64,000 bases of DNA, taken from contig OY759982.1 in the NCBI GenBank assembly GCA_963662895.1, positions 3,913,864 to 3,977,863 of the forward strand, in the 5' to 3' direction. This DNA is from GWE2-42-39 sp963662895. Its GTDB lineage: Bacteria; Bacteroidota; Bacteroidia; Bacteroidales; Prolixibacteraceae. The notes beneath the pieces are model-generated. The model searched no databases, had not been told where the DNA came from, and saw only the letters and a program-made list of their open reading frames with translations. The translations under genes and the position numbers were made by a program. Positions 52,101-60,354 of the stretch are shown in pieces (the stretch's first letter is position 1; every line of letters starts with the position of its first letter).

Positions 52101-52336
52101 GTGCCTTTAATAAACTGAAAAGTCGTCAAGTCTGTAGTTGGAAAAACAAATCCTTTCCCTGTGTTATTATCACTGGATGCGGAATCAAAATAAGTTGAAG
52201 CATCAAAAAAAGGAGTCTCGTTAGGGATATCCCCGGCCCCCCCATTCAGTAGTACCTGCGAATATGCCTGAGGACAACTACAATATACCAATACGAATAA
52301 AATGCAGTATATTATTATTTTATGAACACGTACCAT
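46136..52336 (-). CDS. Tail-fibre-like repeat protein, 2066 aa
   Basis: Signal peptide at about residues 1-26 (IIYCILFVLVYCSCPQAYSQ). The N-terminal part has hairpins of the VYFDTDDNTFYRYDGTVWN type. The middle has three near-identical 164-residue repeats (VTSVSSA, TPELNIITG, LGTKLDANTTAITG, ITYDSKGLVTAG, TPYALKSNVLELT, ATKKYVDDQI). These are followed by shaft segments with LPTGQFYVGNASSKA and DAATKNYVD, and by low-complexity linkers such as SGDITATGDITAANI. The C-terminal ~130 residues form a globular domain not recognised. No T9SS sorting motif is visible. It is the largest gene of the fibre operon and is probably a long surface filament or tail-fibre homologue. Confidence 0.8.
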   Translation of the reverse strand: MVRVHKIIIYCILFVLVYCSCPQAYSQVLLNGGAGDIPNETPFFDASTYFDSASSDNNTGKGFVFPTTDLTTFQFIKGTGGYGGGYFPSYFNGMIVYNSGTGNTPITQINTSTYVTPGFYYFSNPTGASDYDIQNGQWIRLTNNLDILSKTVSVSADFPDSPVDGFVYFDTDDNTFYRYDGTVWNAVSSSSSAPSSGGSDPVTSGSETLGDMYVNTTDNTIWIYDGAGWKEILTKVYHDGTLDGDGTVANVLTIKDGAITPLKVSGITGNGSDGQLLTSDGTGSFKWTNAGTVTTQPTSPETGSTYYDSTTNTYYVYDDDGTWHSVSGVTEVTSGTTGQLTVANGTSAPELSVITGVVASGSTALATGDQINTFVTGQLGTKLDANTTAITGDTKTKITYDSKGLVTAGDDATTADIAPSTDRNYVTNSQLTAISNLSGTNTGDQDLTPYALKSNVLELTNTTSFTPGTDYEPATKKYVDDQISSTGGGTVTSVSSANTEQLTVTSGTETSTPELNIITGAVASGSTALATGDQINTFVTGQLGTKLDANTTAITGDTKTKITYDSKGLITAGADATTADIAPSTDRNYVTNSQLTAISNLSGINTGDQDLTPYALKSNVLELTNTTSFTPGTDYEPATKKYVDDQISSTGGGTVTSVSSATTEQLTVTSGTETSTPELNIITGAVASGSTALATGDQINTFVTGQLGSKLDANTTAITGGTKTKITYDSKGLVTAGADATTADIASSLDKRYVTDAQLANIGNLSGTNTGDISLSGESYLSLSGQALTVSPVDLSGSNAAGTLAAARFPALTGDVTNTAGSLAISVSNNVIGTSNLKGSGGALSDGGGSNYVLQSNGDGTFSWLDISSGVAADPSSLSLPTGQFYVGNASSKAAATAKNTIPLSGFGAATAALDLGSQQINNLANPSSPQDAATKNYVDTKVPDFVTADAGKILTINSAGDATEWTNDGLSSVTTNTTLTGSGTSADPLGLASIDPYTILGNNTGSLGAPTALTSAQAKSLLGLGNVENTALSTWAGSSNITTLGTITTGTWDGDVIPIAKGGTGSTTASGALTALGGQPADDDLAALAGLSTTGLVARTADGTAATRTITVGSGISVTNGDGVSDNPEIALATNAVGTSNLQGSSGALGYGNSGEVLQSNADGTFSWLDISAGLSLSPSSLTLADGAFLVGNSSGEAEETAKNAIPVSGFASATGNISLGDGTNNYNITNLSDPSSPQDAATRNYVDTQLGARFPTYTIGDAEKVLAISSTGSGTEWADPGLSSVTIESPLSGDGTSSSPLGVLDRGITLAKIQDISAGSLLGRNSASAGSVGIISLGTGLNMSTGGTLSVASDLKYSRTTNEGRLTLPVSSTSATISAATTSFAGLMTASDKAKLDGIASGANNYSLPTASSSTLGGIKVGSNLTIAADGTLSAVGGGSGTVTDVSVTDNDGITGTVTNPGTTPEIKLDLGNITPASVSTGDITSSGDITATGDITAANIHGTVATAGNVSGVVQIANGGTGASDAATARTNLGLGNVDNTRDADKPVSTATQTALNDKIDVAEKGANSGVVPLNNQGKIDIGYLPSSVVGDVTFKGAYDVAGDSPTLPTAAADNEGYYYIASTAGTTSPGNGNITLAVGDWILSNGSSWSKISKGSGVSSFNNRTGAIVPGNNDYTTDMVAEGSANLYYTDARVDARITGKEDVGNKSNNIATDAASTTRYPSVNAIKTYVDAKVPVTTSADADKVLTVDATGIPGWETPANSAITLSGAVSGSGTNTITTTLGNNVVGTANITNGSITADDIATQTILPTNLKGIADNGSNGQTLISDGAGNFYWGSASGGATNLAYTPGTSDGVVTSDTGTDATIPGATTSEAGLMSATDKTKLDKITDLAGSSDAGKVLTANSDGTAATWETPGSGGGSNSVYYHPSGNSNYYCRASGYGVTVTFSGNTHTVTIPSGITLEYLKISANKTDYADQTTYAWVDIIDTDQRFNNSFDDLLMPAVLVLGHIEHSSSYMGTDVKAPATARNQVMIIGPDSGKIQIVTTTIQDYADGFSWVMHF
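50000..51290 (-). repeat. 492-bp tandem repeats in the 2066-aa fibre gene
   Basis: TGAATCGTATGTTATCTTGG starts at 50147, 50639 and 51131, an exact period of 492 bp (164 residues). Two adjacent units are nearly identical at DNA level. Outer limits are approximate. Confidence 0.85.
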
Positions 52337-52353
52337 AAACGACAGTTTTTAAA

Positions 52354-55300
52354 TTAATTAGCAATTGGATACCATCTTGTTCCATCACAGCAAATAACAG
52401 CCCCCTTTCCTGTAAGCATATTACTTATAACAGAACTTGTTGCAGGATCATGCAATTTCAATGTTCGGCTAATTCCATTATAAATGAAAATAACACGACC
52501 TTTATACTCTGTTTTCGGGGTTGGTAAAGACATATTTGTAATAACACCAGACGTATATGTAAAGCAAAGAACAACATCTTCGTCTGTTATTGTATATGAA
52601 GCAGGATCGGTAGTTATTACCTTTATTGGCAAAAACAGACCGCTCAATCCGCCACTGGTATTTACAATCCGAAAAGATCCATCCACAACAGTCTCCCCGT
52701 TCCCCGTTGTAAAAGTTAAGTCGTTTCCGTCCTGATCGATAGTTGTTGCTCCTGTCAATGTACCTCCGAGTTCAACAGCATCGGATGTACTATTAACACT
52801 AAGACCATTGCCGGCACCAACAGAAGAACCTCCGGATCCATTCGATGCGGCTGTTATACGTCCCTGTGCATCAACTGTAATATTTGCATTTGTATAACTA
52901 TCAGCAGTGACTGCTGTATTGTCTAATGATATAGCCGGATCTCCGGAAACGCCATTTCCATTCGTTACTGAAATTCCGGTTCCGCCAGTTATAGTACGGG
53001 AATCAATAGTACCTGCAGCAGTTCTGGAGATCAGTCCGTTCGATGAAACTCCGGCTAAAGCTGTTAATTCTGCATCCAGGGGTTGTGCCCCCAGGTTAGT
53101 CAATGCTGCGGATGCAGTTGCTGCACCTGTTCCCCCGTTTGCAATAGCTAAAGTTCCACCAAGGCTAAGCGTTCCTGTTGTTTTAATAGGACCTCCGGAA
53201 AAAGACAATCCGGTTGTACCCCCACTTGCATCAACAGATGAGACACCACCACCTCCTCCGGTTGGAGTATCCCATACCGGAACGCCACCCGACAATGTAA
53301 GCACCTGACCATCTGACCCAACAGATAATTTAGCAGTTGTATTTGCTCCTGACTGATAAAGTAGTTGTCCTGCGGCACCTCCTGATATATTTGTTGCGGT
53401 AGTTGCATTTCCATACAAAGCTCCGGTGAAAGTTGTTGCCGATACAGAAGTTAACCCGGAAATTGCCGAAGACAAAGATAAGGTAACATTTCCGGTATTT
53501 GCCGATGCAATAATCTGATTTGCTGTTCCTGTTATCGAAGAAACACCGCTACCCGTACCTGTTCCTGAATCAAAAGACCATGCAGAACCATCATATTTTA
53601 AATAACCACTGCCACTTAATCCGGAAATAGCTGTTAAGTCAGCATCCAGCGGCTGAGCATCGGTAATTCCGTATCCCGATAAAGTAACCGGTTTAGAAGT
53701 AAGACTTGAAAAAGTATGGGTATGGTTGAAAGATGCGGCATCAGTAATACCATAGCCGGAAAGAGTGGTCGGTTTACCTGTAGTAATCTTCGTCCAGTCC
53801 AGGGATGGAATGTCTGTGGCAACCAATGACCGGAAAGCAGGAGCAGCCACTGCTCCACTGGTTGGTCCTGCCAATACTGTACTTGCCGACTGGCTTTTCA
53901 AAGTTCCGTTAAAAGCACCGTCCGCTTTTAGAATTGTAAAATTATTATATAATGGCAGGGACAAACCAATAGAGGAAATTCCCCCTCCTGCAGCACCTGT
54001 CGCATCCACATCCCAACGTAAAACACCTGAGCCATCGGTTTTCAATACATAATCAGCAGACCCATCATTTGTTGGCAAAACTAAATTATAAGCACCAGAG
54101 TTAGACGAAGGTGCTGATAATGTAACAGCATTAGCACCTGAACCAATTGTCAGACTACCTGCTCCTGGTTCAAAATAATCAGTCCCGGCTATAGCTGCGG
54201 AAATAGCTGTCCCATTCCCCTTTAACAATCCAGTTACTGATGTTCCCAATGTAAGGGCAGGGGTTGTTCCCCCGCTGGAGGTTCCGGTGAAACCGTTAGC
54301 TGATGCAACAGAAACAGAAGAAACACCACTTCCTCCGGAAGATGACCATGAAAAACCGCCGGAACCATTGGAAACAAGGACATCCCCGCTATTACCACTA
54401 ACCGTAATTCCTGATAATTTTAAGGAAGTTATTGATCCGTCTGTAATACTTCCCCCTCCTGAGGGAGCCCATGCCACTCCCGAACTCGTTGATGTAAGTA
54501 CATAATTTAATGTCCCGGCCTGCAATTTGCCCGGAGTTATCGTATTATCAGCAATCTTGCTTGTTGTTACGGCCCCATCACTCAAATAAGTTGAAGAGAC
54601 AGAATTAGCAGCAAGATTAAGAGTCATAGCAGTTAACGCAGCTCCGGTTCCGTTTCCTATAGCAATTGTTCCCGAAGAAGTTACATTCTGTCCGGTAGCA
54701 GCAACCCCTGTTGCATTCAATGTCGTTCCACTTATTGAAAGACCTGTTCCCAGAGAGATCTCTCCAATAACAGTCGAAGCAGCAGGGCTTCCAAGCAACC
54801 GGCTCATTCCTGTAGCCACCTGCATTTTGTTATATGTCACCGCATTATCTGCCAGTTCATTGCTTGTAACGACATTATCTGCCAGTTTATCATTCGTTAC
54901 TGAACCATTTGCCAGTTTTTCTTCAGTCACAGAGCTATTTGCTAATTTTTCCGTTGTAACAGAACTGCTACCCAATTTATTGGCAGTTACAGCATCATCG
55001 GCAATATGTGTATTTTTAATTCCACCTGAAGCAACTTCCAGAGGAATGCCGGATACGCCAGTCCCGGTCAGAGACCCATCATGTACCACTGAATTCATTC
55101 CCCCGGAGGAGGCAGTTGCTATCTCACTTTGCAGTTCCAGCAGGGCATCCTGAACATTTGATGCAGACAATCCTACATATATGTTTGGAGTAACTTTTAT
55201 TTCCGAAGATGATATTACTTTTAATGGTGATAAATCTACCTCAACCGCAGATCCATCCTGAGTTCCCATATAAAGGACGCCTTGCGAGTTTAATGTTGGC

Positions 55301-55734
55301 AACAAGTTTATATTACTTCCATTTGATCCGCTTATTTTAACCCAGGCACCGGAATACACATATAAAACAGAATTGATTCCATCAAAAGCAAGTTCCCCTG
55401 CAGTACCTGCTCCCGTGGGTGTTCCTGATACAATTTTAACATTACCCGAAGAGACAGACTGCCATGCAGTCCCATTCCAATAAAAGAAGTCATTCTTACT
55501 ATTGTCAAAAACCAAAAGGCCTTTTGCCGACTCGTCGGTTCCGTCAAAAATAGCATTCCGCTGATTGGTTGTCATTCGTGGAATTAGTAATCCTTTGTTT
55601 TGTGAAACTAATTCAAGTAAGGCTTTTTCATGTGCTGCTTTGCCATCTTTTCCAATACTGACACCCCCCTCCTGGGCAAATAAGGCTACAGATGAAAAGA
55701 AAAAAAACACAATTCCAAAATAAAATTTATTCAT
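52354..55734 (-). CDS. Tail-fibre-like protein, 1126 aa
   Basis: Signal peptide at residues 1-20 (FFFFSSVALFAQ). Residues about 24-95 match the usual Bacteroidota tail-fibre N-terminus (VSIGKDG, ALLELVSQNKGLLIPRMTT-QR, GLLVFDNSKNDFFYWNGTAW). A series of short repeats of the form SSVTTEKLANGSVTNDKLAD follows (about residues 240-300). Gly/Ser-rich shaft segments (VSSVSVASANGFTGTSSGG, GYGITDA, PLDAELTALAG) come next. The C-terminus is a compact beta domain (about residues 1035-1126, ending TRWYPIAN). No sorting domain is seen. It follows the OmpA-like gene by 23 bp and opens the fibre part of the operon. A fibre or adhesin role is inferred. Confidence 0.8.
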   Translation of the reverse strand: MNKFYFGIVFFFFSSVALFAQEGGVSIGKDGKAAHEKALLELVSQNKGLLIPRMTTNQRNAIFDGTDESAKGLLVFDNSKNDFFYWNGTAWQSVSSGNVKIVSGTPTGAGTAGELAFDGINSVLYVYSGAWVKISGSNGSNINLLPTLNSQGVLYMGTQDGSAVEVDLSPLKVISSSEIKVTPNIYVGLSASNVQDALLELQSEIATASSGGMNSVVHDGSLTGTGVSGIPLEVASGGIKNTHIADDAVTANKLGSSSVTTEKLANSSVTEEKLANGSVTNDKLADNVVTSNELADNAVTYNKMQVATGMSRLLGSPAASTVIGEISLGTGLSISGTTLNATGVAATGQNVTSSGTIAIGNGTGAALTAMTLNLAANSVSSTYLSDGAVTTSKIADNTITPGKLQAGTLNYVLTSTSSGVAWAPSGGGSITDGSITSLKLSGITVSGNSGDVLVSNGSGGFSWSSSGGSGVSSVSVASANGFTGTSSGGTTPALTLGTSVTGLLKGNGTAISAAIAGTDYFEPGAGSLTIGSGANAVTLSAPSSNSGAYNLVLPTNDGSADYVLKTDGSGVLRWDVDATGAAGGGISSIGLSLPLYNNFTILKADGAFNGTLKSQSASTVLAGPTSGAVAAPAFRSLVATDIPSLDWTKITTGKPTTLSGYGITDAASFNHTHTFSSLTSKPVTLSGYGITDAQPLDADLTAISGLSGSGYLKYDGSAWSFDSGTGTGSGVSSITGTANQIIASANTGNVTLSLSSAISGLTSVSATTFTGALYGNATTATNISGGAAGQLLYQSGANTTAKLSVGSDGQVLTLSGGVPVWDTPTGGGGGVSSVDASGGTTGLSFSGGPIKTTGTLSLGGTLAIANGGTGAATASAALTNLGAQPLDAELTALAGVSSNGLISRTAAGTIDSRTITGGTGISVTNGNGVSGDPAISLDNTAVTADSYTNANITVDAQGRITAASNGSGGSSVGAGNGLSVNSTSDAVELGGTLTGATTIDQDGNDLTFTTGNGETVVDGSFRIVNTSGGLSGLFLPIKVITTDPASYTITDEDVVLCFTYTSGVITNMSLPTPKTEYKGRVIFIYNGISRTLKLHDPATSSVISNMLTGKGAVICCDGTRWYPIAN

Positions 55735-55757
55735 AGACCTTGACTTTAGTTACATAA

Positions 55758-57842
55758 TTATTTGACATTGGCAAGCGGAACAAACAACTTCTCGCCTGCA
55801 AATACACTACGGTCCTTTTTCTTGTTTAACCGTTGCAAAACTTCTTCTCTACAATGATATTTGTTCGATATACGGAATAAATTCTCGCCTGATTTTACAA
55901 GATGGATCCCCTGTATGCCTACCAATAACAAACGATTCTCCGGCATGTGTGTAATCTCATTCATTTGTTTTAACAGTTCCGCATCGTTATTGAACATCGT
56001 GGCAACATCTTCTAACGATTGTTCCGGCAACGCTTTGTAAGTATAAATGACAGGATATGGTAATTCCCTCAGTCCTTCCCTGACAACAACTTTCCGGTCA
56101 TTATCCTCGCTATCACACATTCCTTTTGCATACTCTTCACCTGCAGCAATCGTGAAAAATCGTTGCCCCTTCTCTGAAGCCAGCCTGCTTTTCATATATT
56201 CCACCACTCCCTGAGCACGCATAAACGACAGATAATCATTGTATTTTCCTGTCCCAGTCCGGTCGGCATGCCCCCATACAACAATATATTTTATCCTATC
56301 TCTTCTTATATGGTCCACCATCTCATCCAGCGATGAATAATAATCGCTTTTTATAACCGGGCTGTTAATGTCGAAATATATTATCCCCAGTTCTTTTGAC
56401 TTTTGACCAGATGCAGTAATAAGTAAATCCGGATTTTTCTCCTCATGAATAGAATACCAAACATCATCTTTCTTATGCACTTCGCCGGAAGGCATTTTTT
56501 CTGATATTACTGACGACTTTATTTTTGGCTTCACTATGTCTATGTCTGCAGATATTTTCCGTGTTATTTCATTCGGATTATCACCATTATTATCACCATT
56601 AATAACCTGTGTTATTTCATTGATCAAATTCGCAAAACTCTTGTTTGAAGTATAGCATACCGGCTTTTGATCCCTTATTCCTATCCCCAGAAATCTCTCT
56701 CCATCAACCAACTGGAAGCTAAAATCATCTCCTGTCCCATTCGAAAAAATCAGGTTCATACGAACATCCTCTTTATTATTGAACACGTAATTATCGAACC
56801 CTCCGTAACCTTCCCATCCATCAGAAGAAAAACAAATCAGGGAATCACATACAAGGGGAAAAAGTTCATCAAAAGGAGAATTCACCACGCTCCCCAGATT
56901 TACAGGGTTATTCCATCTCGTTCCATTAAAAATGGCATAGTAAATATCCCATCCCCCCATTCCACCTCTCATTGTTGAGCTGAAATAAAGCCGGTTTGTT
57001 TTTTCATCGAAAAAAGGCATTGCACACGCATACTCTTCCGAGTTAAACGGAAAAGCAGGGAAATCACCGCCTCTGATGCCAATCTGTTCAGGCTTTCCGT
57101 TTTCAGGGACAATGGTATAAAAATCAGCATCATACTTTCCTGATTTACAAAGTGTAACAACCCTCCTTTTATCTCTGAACTTACAAATTACCGGACCTTC
57201 TGTTCCAATACTTCCGGAGGGAATAAAACGAGCTTGTCCAATATATGACCTCTCTGACACACGAGATGAAAAAACATTGTTTTCAAGAAGTTCTCCCTTT
57301 GTTACGGCTCCCTTCTGATATGAAAAATACAGGTAGTAATCATTAAAAATGAACCCATACCGGGGCAATATTCCCTTAATATCCATTTCTTTAACAGTAA
57401 TATCCTGAATTTTTAAATCCTTATAGAAAGCTCTGGATTCTGCATCTCTGATTAATTGTCTGACAACTTTTGAAGAACCGGAAAAAGATGCTCCCAAAGA
57501 ATCTGCAAGCACCTCATTTTCTTTTCCACATTTTAATAAAGCATAGTAATAATTTACAATATCATTTTCCTGCATGTTGTTCTTATCCAGCAACAATGCT
57601 TTTTCATAAAAATTTGCTGCTTTTTCATAGAACCCATATTCAAGAGAAACCTGTCCAAATATTTTAAACTGCGAAGCTATTTCATCCGGATCAATGTCGC
57701 TCGAGAATTGAATGATAGACTGATAATCGCCATATTTCAACACTTTATCGAGTGACTTCTCCTTCTTTTTGAATTGTCCGCTGGCAGAAAAGCAAACAAA
57801 GAACAGAAACAACGCCATTATATATGTTTTTAACCCGCCCAT
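55758..57842 (-). CDS. TPR-PD40-OmpA-LysM envelope anchor protein (PorE-like architecture)
   Basis: 694 residues with a signal peptide (MALFLFFVCFSASGQ). TPR-like helices at about 45-125 (EYGFYEKAANFYEKALLLD) are followed by WD40-like/PD40 beta-propeller segments (NRLYFSSTMRGGMGGWDIYY, LICFSSDGWEGYGGFDNY). An OmpA C-terminal peptidoglycan-binding domain lies at about 490-605 (VVWGHADRTGTGKYNDYLSF, then MRAQG, with the conserved Asp and Arg). A degenerate LysM (SLEDVATMFN) and a clear C-terminal LysM (HLVKSGENLFRISNKYH, about 645-690) complete it. Related TPR/PD40/OmpA proteins such as PorE tether the T9SS to peptidoglycan; the extra LysM would strengthen cell-wall binding. Only 2 bp separate it from the PorP/SprF gene. 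It is probably periplasmic, anchoring the surface assembly. Confidence 0.85.
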   Translation of the reverse strand: MGGLKTYIMALFLFFVCFSASGQFKKKEKSLDKVLKYGDYQSIIQFSSDIDPDEIASQFKIFGQVSLEYGFYEKAANFYEKALLLDKNNMQENDIVNYYYALLKCGKENEVLADSLGASFSGSSKVVRQLIRDAESRAFYKDLKIQDITVKEMDIKGILPRYGFIFNDYYLYFSYQKGAVTKGELLENNVFSSRVSERSYIGQARFIPSGSIGTEGPVICKFRDKRRVVTLCKSGKYDADFYTIVPENGKPEQIGIRGGDFPAFPFNSEEYACAMPFFDEKTNRLYFSSTMRGGMGGWDIYYAIFNGTRWNNPVNLGSVVNSPFDELFPLVCDSLICFSSDGWEGYGGFDNYVFNNKEDVRMNLIFSNGTGDDFSFQLVDGERFLGIGIRDQKPVCYTSNKSFANLINEITQVINGDNNGDNPNEITRKISADIDIVKPKIKSSVISEKMPSGEVHKKDDVWYSIHEEKNPDLLITASGQKSKELGIIYFDINSPVIKSDYYSSLDEMVDHIRRDRIKYIVVWGHADRTGTGKYNDYLSFMRAQGVVEYMKSRLASEKGQRFFTIAAGEEYAKGMCDSEDNDRKVVVREGLRELPYPVIYTYKALPEQSLEDVATMFNNDAELLKQMNEITHMPENRLLLVGIQGIHLVKSGENLFRISNKYHCREEVLQRLNKKKDRSVFAGEKLFVPLANVK

Positions 57843-57844
57843 TA

Positions 57845-58843
57845 CTAACGATATAAATATTTAAATTTATCCCCATGAATATACCGGCCTCTCTTTTGAA
57901 ATCCCCCCAATGCCTTCCCTGAATTAATTTTGTATGATAGCGATATCGCATGGGAATTAAATTGATTTAATCCTTCACCAATACCCAATTCAAATGAATA
58001 TCCTAATTGAAAATCTGAAGCAATCAAAAAATCAACAGAAAAAGTATGTGCAAGATTGAACCGGTGACTTGTACTTAACCACACGCGTTCATCCAGCAAA
58101 AAACTTACTGATAAATCAAAAACCGGAGGAACATACGAATCTGCAGGTACAGATTCGGTAACCACGACCTTTTCGTTACGATAATATTTAATAATAAGGT
58201 CAGGTCTAAAAAAAACAGACCGGCTCAAACGATACATTGCGCCACAAACAAAATCAAGGCCAGGAAGATACCAATTCTTATCGTTGCTACGTCCGGTCAC
58301 AGTATTGGAACTCAAACCAGCAAAAATGTGCGGATCAGCGTAAAATACCCCCAACTTAAAAGATGGGCCAAAAGTTGTCCAGTCGATATCATAATTAAGA
58401 TAATTATCGTTCATTGCAACGATCCGATCCCGATCGTAAGAAGTTAACTCTGCCCCTATTCCATAGCCAAATGAAAGATAACTTTGCATAGATATCCTTA
58501 GGTTATGAGCCAGGCTGGCGCTTAATGAGCAGATATTTCGAAGGCCTATTTCTTCTTTCAAAAGGGTAAGTCCAACACCTAAGCGGCTTAAATGTATCGG
58601 CATATAAAAATTAGCCCCATAAAGCCGCGGATGGTTATCCACTCCTCCCCATTGGTTTCGGGCTAAAATATTAACTGACGTATAATCTTTAAAAGAATTA
58701 TAGGCCGGATTTAAATATTCCTGCTTCACTACCGACTGGCAGTGCATAAATTCCTGGGAATACGTGTTATATCCGACACTGATAATTACACATATGAGTA
58801 CTATTCTGATGATATAATTATTACTTCTCACGCTTAATCTCAA
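57845..58843 (-). CDS. PorP/SprF family type IX secretion system membrane protein
   Basis: 332 residues with a signal peptide ending in NTYSQ. The family hallmark follows at once: YLNPAYNSF, NQWGG, HPRLYGANFYMPI. Alternating beta strands run to the end (LSYKIN) as expected for an outer-membrane barrel. PorP/SprF proteins are partners of type-B CTD substrates and are often encoded beside them, as here, probably retaining the substrate at the surface. The frame opens with TTG at 58843, overlapping the upstream gene by 23 bp; a GTG at 58831 (11-bp overlap) is an equally possible start. Either way translational coupling is likely. Confidence 0.88.
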   Translation of the reverse strand: MRLSVRSNNYIIRIVLICVIISVGYNTYSQEFMHCQSVVKQEYLNPAYNSFKDYTSVNILARNQWGGVDNHPRLYGANFYMPIHLSRLGVGLTLLKEEIGLRNICSLSASLAHNLRISMQSYLSFGYGIGAELTSYDRDRIVAMNDNYLNYDIDWTTFGPSFKLGVFYADPHIFAGLSSNTVTGRSNDKNWYLPGLDFVCGAMYRLSRSVFFRPDLIIKYYRNEKVVVTESVPADSYVPPVFDLSVSFLLDERVWLSTSHRFNLAHTFSVDFLIASDFQLGYSFELGIGEGLNQFNSHAISLSYKINSGKALGGFQKRGRYIHGDKFKYLYR

Positions 58844-60002
58844 TAAAATTTCTGATCAATTCCACCGATTCCCCCTGATGAAGTTTTAATTCATAGAAAT
58901 ATGTCCCCTGAGGAAAGTTGGAGCAATTAAATCCATTATAATAATTATGATCTTTGTAAATTTGCTGTCCCCAACGGTTATACACAATAAGTTCTATCCT
59001 GCTGTATTTCGAGATTTCCGGTATTTTAAAGTAGTTGTCACTACCCCCTGAATCATAAATGAAATTAGCCAGTTGAATAGCCTCTTCATTAGCAAGGGCA
59101 TATATTCCCCCTGATAATTTATCTGATCCAAGCAAATAAAAACTGCTTCCCTGAATAGATGAACTTTTCTGATAACCGACGGCATAAGAAGATTCATCTG
59201 CTGCATATAAAATACTGTAATCCCCGGATAAAGATGAACCTTCGCTATCATCACACAGCGACAATCCGGGATAAAAATTCACCTGGGAATCAACTTTCCA
59301 TCCCCCAATATCCTCAATCGTAAAAGAGGAGGCATTCTGAATGACCAACTTCCATTCCTGAGAAATTTCAGAATCATACGAAACTTCTATATTACCTTCA
59401 GCTTCTGCATCTTGTACATAAAAAGGATGGAACCCATCTTCATCTCCAACAGGAAAATAATAAATTCCGTTCTGAGCGATTGCCCTCACAAAAGTACCTT
59501 GAATATACGAGTTGTTTTCCTGGGTATTATTAAACACCAGAGAGTTGGGAAGATTATTTTGAAGAATAATTTTTGAACTACCTGTATCAACAACACCTGT
59601 TTCAAACTCAAAAGAATCCTCTACAGTTAAATCACCATCCAAAAGCAAAGAACCGCCATTTGTTCTCATCAACACTTTACCCCATGTTACCTCCCCGCTA
59701 AGCGTACAATCCGAGTTCCCCGAAAAAATAAATTTCCCATCGCCTGAATTGGATGATGAAAAATACAAATCAACAGGCATAGTATTGGCAAACCACATTG
59801 TTCCGGAGTTTATGAATTCTCCTTCTCCTGTCACCCAAACATCGCTTGTTGTACAAATTGAAGTCGCAGGTGATATATAAACAGATATATTATTAATGGA
59901 AAAATCTGCTCTTTCATCATTCAGGTTTTCTGCAATAACAAAAGAGGCCCCCCACCCGAAAGCCATAATAACTGTTATAAAACAAAAACAACCCCTCATC
60001 AT
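58821..60002 (-). CDS. T9SS type-B sorting domain (gliding-motility-associated CTD) protein
   Basis: 393 residues, first gene of the fibre operon. Signal peptide at about residues 1-24 (FITVIMAFGWGASFVIA). Residues about 30-300 are beta-rich with repeated G-FINSG, GKFIFSG and GSLLLDGDL patterns that suggest a beta-helix or autotransporter-like fold. Residues about 315-393 are a type-B T9SS sorting domain: IELIVYNRWGQQIY with NRWG at 342-345, PQGTYFYEL at 364-372 and a terminal FIEIKREK. Such domains direct export through the T9SS and surface retention. It is the only clear T9SS substrate of the operon and may act as the surface base for the other fibre proteins (inference). Confidence 0.85.
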   Translation of the reverse strand: MMRGCFCFITVIMAFGWGASFVIAENLNDERADFSINNISVYISPATSICTTSDVWVTGEGEFINSGTMWFANTMPVDLYFSSSNSGDGKFIFSGNSDCTLSGEVTWGKVLMRTNGGSLLLDGDLTVEDSFEFETGVVDTGSSKIILQNNLPNSLVFNNTQENNSYIQGTFVRAIAQNGIYYFPVGDEDGFHPFYVQDAEAEGNIEVSYDSEISQEWKLVIQNASSFTIEDIGGWKVDSQVNFYPGLSLCDDSEGSSLSGDYSILYAADESSYAVGYQKSSSIQGSSFYLLGSDKLSGGIYALANEEAIQLANFIYDSGGSDNYFKIPEISKYSRIELIVYNRWGQQIYKDHNYYNGFNCSNFPQGTYFYELKLHQGESVELIRNFIEIKREK

Positions 60003-60109
60003 ATCTTAATCATTTGATTAATAAACTAAGCAAAATAGAATTTCACCCTGTAACACAACCATATAACCTATTCGTGTATTATAATTTTTCTTCCCCAAAA
60101 CCAGGAAAA

Positions 60110-60117
60110 CAAAGATA
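60110..60117 (-). promoter_or_regulatory. Candidate -7 promoter element of the fibre operon
   Basis: On the minus strand this reads TATCTTTG, a perfect match to the Bacteroidota TAnnTTTG -7 consensus, about 110 bp upstream of the first operon gene. The matching -33 TTTG is poor: only a T-rich CTTTTT or a TTG slightly too far upstream is present. No other operon-wide promoter candidate stood out. Confidence 0.45.
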
Positions 60118-60284
60118 TAAGTGAGTATATAAAAAGGGGAACAACCCTATCTCATATTAAAAATCAAAATACTCTAAAAGGAATTTAGAACAACGAAATG
60201 ATGTATGATTTACATGAAACGGAATTTTATCAACTTACATGATCCTATCCGGGATCCTTATTCTTTCTTAAAATCGCCATATAA

Positions 60285-60350
60285 TTCAACTTTGACAGAT
60301 TTCGGAGGAAGACCAATTTTTCGATTTCGAAGGAATCTGTCAAAGTTGAA
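60285..60350. repeat. Perfect 17-bp inverted repeat
   Basis: TTCAACTTTGACAGATT (60285-60301) is the exact reverse complement of 60334-60350, with a 32-nt loop. No T-run follows on either strand. It lies between the divergent operon and gcvH, beside a barrel-gene remnant. It may be a terminator, a mobile-element end or a remnant; the role is unknown. Confidence 0.65.
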
Positions 60351-60354
60351 ATAA

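Noticed and set aside
37821..55734. Prophage or tailocin, suggested by tail-fibre-like genes
   Set aside because: No capsid, portal, terminase, sheath, tube, baseplate, holin or integrase gene is present. The fibre genes carry export signals and are in one operon with T9SS genes.
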